64,000 nucleotides of DNA from Limnanthes douglasii subsp. nivea (Eukaryota > Streptophyta > Magnoliopsida > Brassicales > Limnanthaceae), in contig JAUPFV010000001.1 in the NCBI GenBank assembly GCA_036936605.1, forward strand, positions 172,936,386 to 173,000,385, given 5' to 3'. The position numbers and the translations under genes were made by a program. Shown here one piece after another: positions 1-10,699 of this stretch (position 1 is its first letter; every line of letters begins with the position of its first letter). The notes under the pieces were generated by a model that saw only the letters and a program-made list of their open reading frames with translations, was not told the DNA's origin and did not search any database.

Positions 1-2
1 AG

Positions 3-2723
3 CATGTTTTTGCTTGGTGCAATGCTGATGTTACTGGAGTTCCATCAGAAGTGATATCCCATCACCTATCTGTCCGGAGAGATGTAGCACCAGTGGTTCA
101 AAAGAGAAGAGCTTTCTCAAAAGAAAAGGCTGATGTCATTGTACAAGAGGTTGACAGACTCACTAAGATGGGGCACATTAAAGAATCTCAATACCCTTTG
201 TGGACTGCCAATCCTGTCCTGGTAAAAAAGAAAAACGACAAGTGGCGCATGTGCATTGACTTCACAGACCTCAATAGAGCTTGCCCAAAATATTTGTATC
301 CGGTCCCCCGGATAGATCAGTTAGTAGACTCTACTTCTGGGAACAAGCTGATTTCCTTTATGGATGCCTTCTCCGGGTACAATCAGATTCAAGTAGATCC
401 AAAAGATCAAGAGCATACCACATTTGTCACTGACAGGGGTCTCCATTGCTACAAGGTGATGCCTTTTGGTTTGAAAAATGCTGGGGCTACTTATCAAAGG
501 CTAGTCAACAAGGCATTTGCTGATCAAATTGGAAGAAATATGGAGGTTTACATTGACGATATGATGGTAAAAAGTATGGATGAGCAGTTGCACTTGTCCG
601 ATCTCCAAGAAACTTTTGCCAACTTGGCAAAAGTGAATTTGAAATTAAACCTTGAAAAGTGTGTATTCGGAGTGCAGTCCGGGAAATTTCTAGGCTATAT
701 CATAAGTGAGCATGGAATACAGCCCGATCCGGACCAGTTGAATGCTCTTTTCCAGATGGAACCTCCTCGAAACATCAAAGAAGTACAGCGGTTAACGGGG
801 AGATTAGCTGCCTTAAACAGATTCATCTCGAGGTCTTCGGACAAGTGTGCTCCATTCTTTCAAACTTTAAAGGGTGCAAAGGGGTTCGAGTGGACCCCAC
901 AGTGTGATGAGGCATTCAATGAAATCAAGAAACATCTTTCCTCTCCCAAAACTTTGTTCAAACCAGTTGATGGGGAGACTCTCTTTGTGTATTTGGCAGT
1001 TTCAAGTTGTACCATCAGTGCTGTACTGGTAAGAGAGGTCGATAGGTATCCCCGCCCAGTGTACTACATCAGCAAGAGCTTAATAGATGCTGAGAGACGT
1101 TACTTGAAACTTGAAAAATTGGCATTAGCTCTGGTAATAGCTGCAAGAAAGATGAGGCCTTATTTCCAGGCTCATCCTATTGTTGTCCGAACCTCTTTTC
1201 CCTTAAAGAATGTCCTTCAAAAAGCAGACATTTCAAGCAGAATGACTAAGTGGTCAGTAGAATTGGGGGACTTCGACATAGACTTTGCTCCCCGGACAGC
1301 AGTAAAAGCCCAAGATGTGGCTGATTTCTTGGTTGAGTTCCACTCCGATAGGGATTCAGAGCAAGCTACTGATACAAAAGACAAGAAAGTCTGGATCGTC
1401 CGAACAGATGGTGGATCTAGCACTATGGGATGTGGTGCAGGAATATGTTTAACTTCCCCTTATGGAGATAGTATGTACCAGGCTATTTGTTTTGCTTTCA
1501 GGGCATCTAATAACGAGTCCGAGTACGAAGCAGCTATAGCTGGGTTAAAGTTAGCCTACATCTGTGGGGATAAGAGGGTCAAACTGCTAAGTGACTCCCA
1601 ATTGCTTATCCACCATGCCTTAGGCCAATCTGAGGCTAGAAAGGAGCAACTTGTGAAATATTTACTCCTCCTCAAGAATGAAGCGCTAAAATTTAAAGCT
1701 GTTGTCTACGAACACATTCCCCGGGCAGAAAATGAGCTAGCAGACTCATTAGCAACAATAGCATATATAGAGTCTTACCCATGGATCCATGTGCTTGAAA
1801 GCCCTTCTATTCAACTTAGTAAGGGTGAAGAAGAGGAAGTTTTTGAAATACAGGTGAAGCAGCCTCAGGATTGGAGGTCTCCTCTCATGCAATATCTGTC
1901 CGATGGTATTGTGCCTTCAGATAAATCACAAGCCAGAACATTGAAACACAAGGCTCGTGGTTTCATTATGTTGAGAGAAGTGTTGTACAAAAAATCCTAT
2001 AGTAAACCTCTCCTACGTTGTTTAGGAGATGATGAGTCACAAGTGGTCCTCTCCGAATTGCATGATGGTGAGGGATCAGCCCATTGTGGGTTTAGATCTT
2101 TAACAAGAAGAGTATTACTCTCCGGATATTATTGGCCAACGATTATGAAAGATACTAAGGAATTGGTGAAGAGGTGTGACCCATGCCAGAGGTACAGCAA
2201 TGAAATTCGTATACCAGCCATTCCCTTGGAATCAATTTCTGAGCCCATCCCTTTTGCTCGATGGGGGTTGGACTTAGTAGGGCCTCTCCATGTGGCGTCC
2301 GGAGGGCGTAGAACTATAATTGTGGCCATTGACTACTTATCAAAGTGGATAGAAGCAGCTCCCCTGGCAGGGACAACATCAAAAGCTGTCATAAAATTCA
2401 TTTTGTCCAACATATGTTGCAGATTTGGTGTCCCACAGAAAATAACAACAGACAATGGGCCACAGTTTGACAATAGAAAAATGGAAAGCTTCTGTGCCTC
2501 AAGGGGTATACAACATTGTTTTTCTTCACCTTTCCACCCACAAGCCAATGGACAGGTTGAAGTGGCTAATAGGACTATACTGTCCGGTTTAAGGAAGAAT
2601 CTGGAAGGGGCTGCTGGGAAATGGCCTAGTTATCTACAAGAAGTCTTGTGGGCCTACCGAACAACACCTGGTGCTGCAAAACAAGAATCACCTTTGCCTT
2701 GGTCTATGGGATGGATGCAGTAG
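3..2723 (+). pseudogene. gypsy pol: RT, RNase H, archaeal-type RNase H, integrase (frameshifted near 2690)
   Basis: The frame is open from the window edge. RT runs from about base 170 to 750 and keeps the YIDD catalytic motif near 549-560. The first RNase H spans about 950-1330. Its first catalytic Asp is not obvious: the block reads VYLAVSS, a decayed state common in Tat elements that have gained a second RNase H. The second RNase H (about 1390-1770) keeps D (RTDGGSS), E (NNESEYEAA) and D (LLSDSQ). Integrase follows with an H-C zinc-binding region (HCGFRS ... CDPCQRY) and the core D, D, E residues (GLDLVGP, TTDNGPQF, NGQVEVANR). The frame runs out at 2721-2723, but the integrase continues in the next frame from about 2690, so one base has been lost or gained there. 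The protein acts in cDNA synthesis and integration of the element. Confidence 0.95.
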
Positions 2724-3106
2724 CCCCCATAGAGAAGACACTCCCTTCCTTTCGTGTTCACAACTTCTCCGGACACGCTAATGAGATGGCCATCAGAAAT
2801 CAACTTGATTTAATAGAAGAAAGACGGGTTAAAGCTCGTCTAAGAGTGGCACACTATCAGGGCTTGATGAGAAGCAGGTTTGCTTCTAAAGTTAAAAGAA
2901 GATATTTCCAACCAGGGGACAAAGTATTAAGGAAGGTCTTCGTATATACTAGAGAAAAGCTCTTCGGAAAGCTGGCCCCAACCTGGGAGGGTCCGTATAT
3001 TGTGGTTGAAAGAATCAAGCCTGGAACTTATTGGTTGGAAGACAAAGATGGCAGGGTTTTAACCCACCCTTGGAATATTGAGCATCTTCGGATGTACTTG
3101 GAATAA
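2690..3106 (+). pseudogene. gypsy integrase C-terminal part, after the frameshift
   Basis: This continues the preceding pol in a different frame; the block FALVYGMDAVAPIE is the usual join after the integrase core. It includes the basic, SH3-like DNA-binding end (GPYIVVERIKPGTYWLED, then HPWNIEHLRMYLE) and a normal TAA stop at 3104-3106. The upstream part of this frame, from 2648, is out-of-frame shadow. About 490 bases of 3' noncoding DNA separate it from the end of the opposing antisense ORF. Confidence 0.9.
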
Positions 3107-3594
3107 CACTTGTGTAAATATTTACTTGTTTAAACTTCCATGTAACTATTTGGGGGCATACTCTTTCCTCCCTGGTGGCACGGGGAGGTTTTAATGAGGT
3201 GTCTGGATGGTTGAATAAAATTCGATGCCTTCTTCAAAATTTTCTAAGTATTTTCCAAGTTCTATCTCTTGTTATGCTACCCGGACTGAAATATTTGAGG
3301 GCTATTTAAACTCTAGCCAGAGAATTTAAACACTCTCACAATACAACAACTAAAAGCTACTTAAACTCTAGCTATCTAAACTAAAACAAACGATGAAAGA
3401 AGTTGATGGTTGAGCAAAATAGAAACATTCATTCAACAACTTAAAATTGCCTTGGCCTTCCAAGGACTTTCGAACAAGTTAGGGTACATCACAAAAAATC
3501 TGTCCGAACAAATACCGGACACCACAACAAAAAGAGAGACTTGGCCTTCCAAGGACTTTAGTTTGAATAAAAGATAAACCAAGTAAAACATAAA
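3107..3594. other. Noncoding spacer between convergent integrase and antisense ORF
   Basis: This stretch lies between two convergent reading frames and probably holds both 3' ends. It contains a G-rich TTTGGGGGCA stretch at about 3149-3158 and a 20-bp direct repeat (3451-3470 and 3540-3559). That repeat is itself a short stem-loop, CCTTGG-CCTT-CCAAGG in the first copy. No ORF is supported. Confidence 0.6.
3451..3559. repeat. Pair of identical 20-bp hairpin-forming direct repeats
   Basis: The same 20 bases (CTTGGCCTTCCAAGGACTTT) occur at 3451-3470 and 3540-3559. The core CTTGG-CCTT-CCAAG can fold as a short stem-loop. The position, between two converging genes, would suit a 3'-end or transcript-overlap function, but that is inference. 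Confidence 0.7.
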
Positions 3595-6574
3595 TTAAGA
3601 TTGAGCCTTTGAAGATGGCTCCCCTTCATCTGCTTTCTTACCCTTAGAGTCGCTCCTCTCTTCGACTACTTTCTTGCCCTTGGGATCATTCTCCTCTTCA
3701 CCAGGGCTCTCTCCGGTCTTCTCTTCGTCATCAAATGAAGACCCACTGGAAATTCCTTCCTCATCAACCATTGTATAGAATGGAAGGTCATCATCATCCA
3801 CATAGTACCATAAGTCCCCAGGGTCCTCTTCGGAAATTTTTCATGAAAAAGGAGAACCATATCAGACTTTACCCTTTGGATCATTAACTCTTCGCTTTTA
3901 ATCATCTCCCTGGCATAGGCGTTGATCTTGGCATCGATTGTGGCCTCTTGATCCTTTAACAAAGCTTTTTTCTCCTCAGCAGCCTGGGTCACTGCGTTTT
4001 CTAGAGAAATCTTGTCAGTGGTCAAGTTGGTGATGATCTTCTCCTTTGCAATAGTTTCTCCCCTTGAGGCCGTAAGATCCTTCTCCATACCGGACAGCTT
4101 CCCCTGAAGATCTTTGATGGTTTCTTCTAGGGTGGCAACTTTTGTGTTGCTCTCATCTTGATTCCTCTTCAGCTCCTCATTTGCTTCCTTAAGCAAATCA
4201 GCATTGGTAGTAGCAGTGTGGAGGTCTCCGGACAGCTTTTCCTTCTCAGACTTGAGGTCTTTGATGGTGTCTGCCTGACTCCGGACTTGCCTCTCCAATG
4301 TAAGAACTGGCTGCACATTACTAAGCAAGGAATGGGCTATGATGTCCTTTTCACTAGAAACCATGAAAGTCTTACCATTGAAATTGACTGTATTGGAGCT
4401 ACTTGGAGGAACGTAGGGCCCTACGAATTCGTCTCTGGGGAGGCCAAGGAAATACTCACCAAGCCCAGCTAGACCAGTGATGTCCATTCCATCGAGGTTG
4501 AGATCTCCCCCCTCTACCTCATCAGTATGAAAGTCCCCTGGGATCTCTTCGGCCAGCGTTGGGTCAGAGGGGTCATTGGGGAAAGAGGGCTCCGGATCCC
4601 GGAGAGCGAGCTCATCTCTTTGGGAAGTCTTTTTCTTCTTGGCTTCCCGATCAGCATCTTCACCTACTTGCTTGCGAGTCCTCTTGGGAGCCCTTGGAGG
4701 TTTTGGGAGGCAACTTCCTGCTTTTCGGTCTCTTGCTCTACCACTTGCAAGAGGGCTGCATCGATTTGAACCTGGGCCGGCCCCTCCGGATCTGTTGGGG
4801 CATCCTTCTCAGCATCGCTCGCCACCTTTTTGCCTTTTCTCCTACCTTTCATTTTACTTGGGGCTTTAGCCCGGGCAGGCAGGTAGAGTATCCCATCTAG
4901 TTTGTGGGACCTTCTAAGCACGGTGTCTTCTGGAGGCTGGGTGGTGAGCTCCTCCCAAGTTAAATCTCTTCGACCTGTAGTGTTCCACAGGTGAGACCTT
5001 GCTAGATTTCCAGGGGTGAAGGCCTTGTGGAATCGATTCTCCCAGTTCTCTGCGGCCCAAGCATTGATTTTGCCACAGGTAGTCTGTCCGGCCTTCAAAT
5101 AATCTCCGAACTCCTTTGGCAGCTCTGTTAGAACAAAAGAGAAACTGGTTAATTTAAAACTAATTTTTTAAAAAAAAAGAGAAGAGAGAAACGGACAGAG
5201 ATTTGAAGTAAGGAACATACGGTCACTCCTCCACCTACTCCTGAGGAGGCTTGGGTTCTCTCCGGCCTTGATCTTCTTGCCATTTTCCCAAGCGCCACTG
5301 ACGAACATAAATTGACTCCTCCATTTGCTCTCTGACTCCAAGAGATCATCAACAGCCTTGAGATCGTTCCCCTTATTGAAATGGTAGAAGGGGAATTGGT
5401 GATGCTTGCAAAGGTTGGCCACTGTTGTGAACTCTTCCATAGGAAGAGGGATCCCAGACAACCTAGATGCCATGATACATGACATCAAAGTAAACCAGCC
5501 ATTGGGGCTCAGCTGGCTCGGGCAGAGCTTGACCAGGTGGAAGTATTGTACGATCTCCGGGTCCAGTGGGAACCTGAGTCCCCAATTAAATAACTCCGTA
5601 AAGAAGACTATTTCATTTCGCTTACAGTCCATAGGGGTCTTCGGATCGATGGGGATCTTTATCTTCACATTTTCTGGGATCCCCCATTTTGTGCGCATTC
5701 GACCCAGGTCAGAAGTATGTATGAATGCATACTTGGACTTCTGCAAGGCCAAGAGGTACTTGAGCTCAACTTTGTGAAAGCACGGCCCCAGTTTCCCCTC
5801 AAGGCACTCCGGCAGGTCCGGATGCCTCAAGTACAGATTTTCCTTGCCTTTTTTGGCAGCAGCAGCATTATCGATCTGTCCGGAGGACTCAGACTCAAAA
5901 GGGACTTCTTCAGCAGAGTCCTCCATTTTTTCCTCCATGATTGTTGGGGGAGCATCTGTAGTAGTGGTCCGGGGAGGATTGAAGCTTGGCTCAGCCTGAC
6001 TTCTGGACTGCTGTCTTTCTGTATTTCTTAGACTTCTCACCTCAGGTTGGGGCTCGGAGGCAGAAGTCTCTCTTGGAGGTGCCGGGCTGCTGGCCTCCGG
6101 ACCAGATGGCCTCTCCCGGGGAGCTCTAATGGGCACTCCAGACCCAGAACCACTGGTTTTCGCCCCCGATTTGGAGGGAGTATTCTTGGAGGCTAGTCCC
6201 TTAACTAGCCGGCTTGGCTTCTTGATAACTAGTTTCTCCGGAGAGTGATTAGAGTCGGATCCCATAGCTATAAAAGGAGAGGGTTTCCTGACGCTTGTAA
6301 CAGTGACCCTTGGCTCGACAACAGGTATTGACTCTTGGACTGAGGAACCAGAGACTATAGGCGAGAGAGTGGATTAAAAGAGTTTTTTGGGCTTAGTACC
6401 TTTGGAGGAGGATGAGCCTCAATCTGATTCTGTAACAAAGACGACTGGTCTCTCAACTGGTGATGATGGCAGCCCTGCTGCTATTCGTCTCTCCTTCTCG
6501 ACCTTTTGCGCTTTCTCCAACTCTGAAAGGTTGAGCCAACCACCTTTGATCAATGCTGTTCTTGCTGTAAACAT
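3595..6574 (-). pseudogene. Tat antisense ORF (Transposase_28-like), spliced, with two stops and two frameshifts
   Basis: Read on the minus strand, one frame runs from an ATG at 6574 to a splice donor at 5220. It is broken only by TGA at 6419-6421 and TAA at 6374-6376. A 96-base GT-AG intron (5220-5125) joins in frame to a second exon. That exon shifts frame near 4700-4720 and again near 3840, ending at 3595. The first exon contains a block (FFTELFNWGLRFPLDPEIVQ) that matches the PF04195 'putative gypsy type transposon' family by pattern. The second exon carries basic linkers, a long coiled coil (about 4310-3900) and an acidic tail. An ORF in this position and orientation is known from Tat elements, but its function is not. 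An ATG at 6265 would give a shorter, stop-free N-terminal start. Confidence 0.85.
5125..5220 (-). other. Intron in the antisense ORF
   Basis: On the minus strand the donor is GTATGT (5220-5215) and the acceptor TTCTAACAG ends at 5125. The interior is T-rich. Splicing joins phase 1 to phase 1, and both sides stay in one open frame for more than 100 codons. This is strong evidence that the antisense transcript was spliced. Confidence 0.85.
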
Positions 6575-6672
6575 AAACTGCCAAGGGAATTTTTTGCTTT
6601 AGAGAGAGAAAGCTCTGAGTAAATTTGCAGAGTAAATGTGAAAGAGATGGTGAAATAGTGGAAAATGAGTGT

Positions 6673-6682
6673 GAATTTATAG
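6673..6682 (-). promoter_or_regulatory. Probable TATA box of the antisense ORF
   Basis: The minus strand reads CTATAAATTC, about 100 bases upstream of the ATG at 6574. That spacing would put transcription start roughly 30 bases downstream. It suggests the antisense ORF has its own promoter between its start and the 3' LTR. Confidence 0.55.
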
Positions 6683-6994
6683 TAAATCTGAAAAGAGGAG
6701 TTGATTCCTAGGAGAATTCGAAAAGTTGGGCAATGATTAAAAGACGGCGCTGATGTCATTATTTGAAATTAATGAGGTTACTTGGTGGAGAAGGTGGTGC
6801 GAAATTCAAGGTGAAAAAACGGCTGGAGTGGCCAATCAGAGAGCGACACGTGTCCCACTAACTCTGGCAAAAACCGTTTTGAATTCGTAAAGCTTAACCT
6901 GTCCGTGTATCCCCATAGTTCTGTCCGAATTAAAAACCACTTCAGACATCAGACTGTTTTTCAGTTCTTTGACAAGAATACTTGCTCAAACACC

Positions 6995-7009
6995 TAAAAA
7001 AGGGGCTCC
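6995..7009 (+). promoter_or_regulatory. Polypurine tract of the gypsy element
   Basis: The purine run (T)AAAAAAGGGGCTCC lies directly against the LTR's first TG. It is the expected primer for plus-strand cDNA synthesis and fixes the start of the 3' LTR at 7010. Confidence 0.8.
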
Positions 7010-7484
7010 TGATGAGTCCGAATTCAGCATGCTCCCCGAACAAGGGCAGATCGGTCAAGTCTCTCCGAAAACCGGACAGGTTACAGGGACAGGGATCGAA
7101 CATGTCACTTGGACCGGACAGATTTCTGTGAACGCTATGAACTTAAGGCAGTTCGAACTATGACAAAAGTACTAAAAAACCTAAACACTTCTTGACTAAA
7201 CTACTTGCTCTCCTACTTAAGAGCTCATGGGTCTTTGAACACGAACCGGGTCCATTAAACATGACCCGAAAGCCCATAAGGGCCCAAACATTACACTATA
7301 AATACCCAACCACCCGCATTAACTAGGGTTAATGAGAATTAACTGCTACCAAACTGCTTAATCATCTCTCTACTTTGTACTCTAACCGTTAAACACGCAC
7401 ACACCACCGTTAAACACCCATACACCACCTTAAAACTCCACTTGAAATTACTAGCCTACCCTCAGGCGGTTATTATCCTCACCA
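7010..7484 (+). repeat. 3' LTR of the Tat element (475 bp)
   Basis: It starts TGATGAGTCC and ends CCTCACCA, giving canonical TG...CA ends. It is preceded by the polypurine tract. It aligns along its whole length with the solo LTR at 33055-33487. The most similar block runs from the shared TTCGAACTATGACAAAAG stretch through the TATA box (TATAAATA at 7297-7304) to the ACCCTCAGGCG stretch near the end. CGGACAG heptamers occur at 7073-7079 and 7115-7121. Confidence 0.93.
7297..7304 (+). promoter_or_regulatory. LTR TATA box
   Basis: TATAAATA in the middle of the LTR, conserved at the matching place (33324-33331) in the solo LTR. This is the likely core promoter for sense transcription of the element. 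Confidence 0.7.
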
Positions 7485-9258
7485 TATGCGACCATACATG
7501 TATGACTCTATTTTATCTACACACTAATAGCATAATCAAATCATGCTAAATTCTCAACGATTTTATCATCTTCATACTCTCGTACGACTGGAAATGATAT
7601 GAAATAATAATATTTTTCTAATCAAATATAAATTATTTCAATAAATATTATACAAATAAGGATGATATTAAATATGCGTACCATATCATATTTTAAACGA
7701 CTGACAATAAGTTATTTTGTCTGAAGATGGCTAATGTAATATTTCCATTGGATCCCTAGCAGATATATAACCCAAGTACGAATATGTAACATATATCGCA
7801 TAACTATGGTAGTGCTCTGATTGGAAAGTACATAAATGGTTGTAAATCTAACAAAACTAGGGTAATTCATCATTATCATACCATGTATGGAATTTGAACG
7901 TAATGTACTATACAAGTCCTCTATAATATGCATCCATCATGAATATTGATCTAATGCATTTATGTCTCTGAAAAGATATAGCTAGTCCACATTTATCGAC
8001 GTTTCATTCTTGTAAGTAAAAAACGAATTCGAATAAAAAAAATACAATCATCTGCAACAATGTACCATATTAGGACTTAATCAACCATAATAACAAAATA
8101 TAGAGAAAGTACCTTTTAACGATGACATCATGAGCCCGCTCCATTTCCCAAATTCAACCTTCACAGTTGTTTACTCTATGAAGGTACCAAGAAACTTCGG
8201 CGTCATTAAAATTTGTGTATATCTATTTTTTTGTCGCCTAGGTCGAAAAGTCGTCCCCTCATCGATAGATTTATAATGTTAGCTACATCATTCAATGTGA
8301 AGTATTTTTCCAAAAGAGAAATTAAATTTGTGGATCTCTAGATGTTATCATTTGATGAATGCACCTTCAAATGGGCTATTCATGTGTAAATCACGCAATA
8401 CATAGAGCATTGGTTCGAAAACAATATAATTGATAACTTGGTGACAACAGGTTAGTTGGTTAAGTCTCAATTGGGTAGCAAAGTGTGCGCGATGCAAAAG
8501 CAAAAATGTGTATATCTAGGTATTTCTTACAAAATAACAATTATATATTCAACATAAAATATATATAATAAATATTCGCAAATAATTTGTTTTATAGATA
8601 CTTACCCTACCGTGATAGATGAGGAATGTCACGCGGTTTAAGAATCCATTTGTATATTCTCGGAATATGAGAGAATTTTGATTTATATTTGTTTGCTTTC
8701 TCTTGGTTAATGTATGATTGAGCATCAACCTTCGACGACGATATATTAAGCTCGGCTATGTGGATGGTGAAAGATCTCTACTAACCCTCGTCGGTATATT
8801 CTCATCGACATCGTCAAAGGTTCAATATGTTTTATACCTTCGAGTGTTTAATGTTTAATCACTTGCGAAAATGAGTTTTATGAAGATTTACTTAATAACT
8901 TTATGAGTGTTATCCCATTATAATAAAATGAACAGATATGATTAAAATATAAAAAATTGTATAATCAATATAACTATATCAACAAAATAGTCAATTTCGA
9001 CACGGGGTTTGATGTCTGCACTTAAAAAACAATATCTCTAACGATTGTTTTTAATTTTCAAAACTTGAAATTCATCTCTAAAACATCAAATCAAAATATA
9101 AAATTATAAATTCAATTTCGATTAACTATTGAATACCATCTAAAATCTAAGATGAATTTAAACATGCAGACCCTACAATTTTTAATATTTCGCTTTAACT
9201 TAATTAAAGAAAAGAAAAACACACAACTTTTTTTTTATCTAAAAAAAGGGCTGGATAT
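7485..9258. other. AT-rich intergenic DNA, no gene seen
   Basis: About 1.8 kb with no supported ORF, RNA gene or clear transposon end. A 73-codon minus-strand frame near 7712-7933 resembles nothing I know and has no coding character. Confidence 0.6.
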
Positions 9259-9426
9259 AAATTAAGAATAATATCCAAGAAACATGGCTGCCTTCTCTCT
9301 CAAGAAAGCTTCAAGAACAAGATTCGTTTCTTGATCTTTAAGAAACATTCTTCTCCCTCTCTAGCTGGTTTGCTAACCAGTTTATTGATGCTTTAGTCTA
9401 AGTCTGTGGAGTATTGCTGTGTGAAG

Positions 9427-10506
9427 ATGGAGTTGCAAGATATGGAAGTTTTTCCTCCTTTGAAAAACACAGAAACTAAGTCACAAGACGCTGAAACGAA
9501 GAAACTATATGCTGATGTCGTAAGGTCGAAGGTAGGGGTGCCTGAGTTTAAACCCGAAAATGTCACCTTAATTTTTGATCATAATGTGATTAGATTTTCA
9601 AAGCAAGTTAAAGAAGATCTATGTAATCAGTCAAGAACAACTCTTGTTATTAAATTCAACGACGGCATTCCAAAGAGGCAAGCATTTCAAGTGTTTCTTG
9701 AATCCTTTAAGTTCAAAGGAGTCTATACCTACGTTACAATCGACTCTAGGCAGATCCTGGTTGAATTCTCTGTTCTGGAGGATGCGGGAACGCTGTGGGT
9801 TGGTAGATTTTGGAAGGTCGATGGGAAACTGATGCGTGTCATCAAATGGTGTCCACAAAGCTCAAGGAATTATGAGTGTCCAGTGGCTCTGTTGTGGGTT
9901 CGATTTGAGAAGTTACCAGAGTTCATGTATAACAACTCAGTTATCCATGCTCTGGCTTCTTCTCTTGGTCTGGTTCACCATGTTGTGATCCCTGAGGTGA
10001 ATAGGGCCAACCGGAATGCTTGTTTTGCACTAATTGAGATTGATGTATCTGGTGTTCTTAAAAGAAAGGTGAATGTGTGCTTTGGTGATGCGAAGGATTT
10101 ATCTATTAGTGTTAGCTATAAGAATGTACCAGGATATTGCAAGCTGTGTCATCATATTGGACATGAAGATGTTAAATGTAAAAAGAACTCTGCCCAGGAA
10201 ACTAAGAATGAACAAGAAACTGCGGGTATTATTGAAAGATCTGTTGAACAGAAAGAGTCTTTACAAGAAATGAATAAGAGTAATACAGAACCTAAGACTA
10301 GAAAAGTTGAATCTTTTGCACATGTTTACAGAAGAAAGCTCAAATCAATTGTTACAAAGAAGGATAGGTCACATGTATCATGTCCTTCTACTAGTGTGGG
10401 CAGCCCGGTGAAAGAAAGATCCGTATCCATTAACGATCCAGATATCATAAGTGCTCTTCAGAACCTTGAGGAGGAGGAGAATCGTCTGGAAAGGAACATA
10501 TCATAG
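9427..10506 (+). pseudogene. LINE ORF1: DUF4283 and CCHC zinc-knuckle RNA-binding protein, premature stop
   Basis: The first in-frame ATG is at 9427; earlier codons begin with a GTG in the UTR. The N-terminal half has the DUF4283 pattern, with a block at about residues 60-190 including LWVGRFWKVDGKLMRVIKW. A CX2CX4HX4C knuckle follows (CKLCHHIGHEDVKC, nt about 10138-10180). TAG at 10504-10506 ends the ORF, but the same frame stays open to TAA at 10705-10707. That longer frame overlaps the ORF2 ATG at 10700, the normal plant L1 arrangement, so the TAG is a nonsense mutation. The protein would package LINE RNA. Confidence 0.9.
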
Positions 10507-10699
10507 GTATCTCCTCGTTGTACAAGGGGTGGGAGTTACAATCCATCTCCAAGGGCTAGCACTAATGTTGTAGAGCAAGACTTTGAGACTGTAATTTCCA
10601 GGAGAATAAGATCTGCAAACAAGAACGGTAACTCAAAATGTCTGACTGTTAACTCTCTTAAGAAGAGAGAAAGGGTATCAAAAAACTATGCATCTGATA

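Larger units (their letters stand above)
1..7484 (+). mobile_element. Ty3/gypsy LTR retrotransposon, Tat lineage (3' part, cut by window start)
   Basis: The pol ORF is already open at base 3, so the 5' LTR, gag and protease lie outside the window. The visible order is RT, RNase H, a second archaeal-type RNase H, integrase, a long ORF on the opposite strand, polypurine tract and 3' LTR. A dual RNase H plus an extra antisense ORF between integrase and the 3' LTR is the known signature of the Tat (Ogre/Retand) lineage. The copy is inactive: pol has a frameshift and the antisense ORF has two stops and two frameshifts. A related solo LTR lies at 33055-33487. The five bases after the LTR (7485-7489, TATGC) should be the target duplication, but the partner is out of view. 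Confidence 0.93.

Noticed and set aside
1217..2548. Minus-strand frames of 66-71 codons opposite the gypsy pol
   Set aside because: They are shadows of the conserved pol frame, with no start context or family pattern.
4527..6031. Plus-strand frames of 80-123 codons between 4527 and 6031
   Set aside because: They lie opposite the antisense ORF, whose minus-strand reading is supported by an intron and domain pattern; the plus frames have no known content.
7712..7933. 73-codon minus-strand ORF
   Set aside because: AT-rich composition, no domain, no neighbours; length is within chance.
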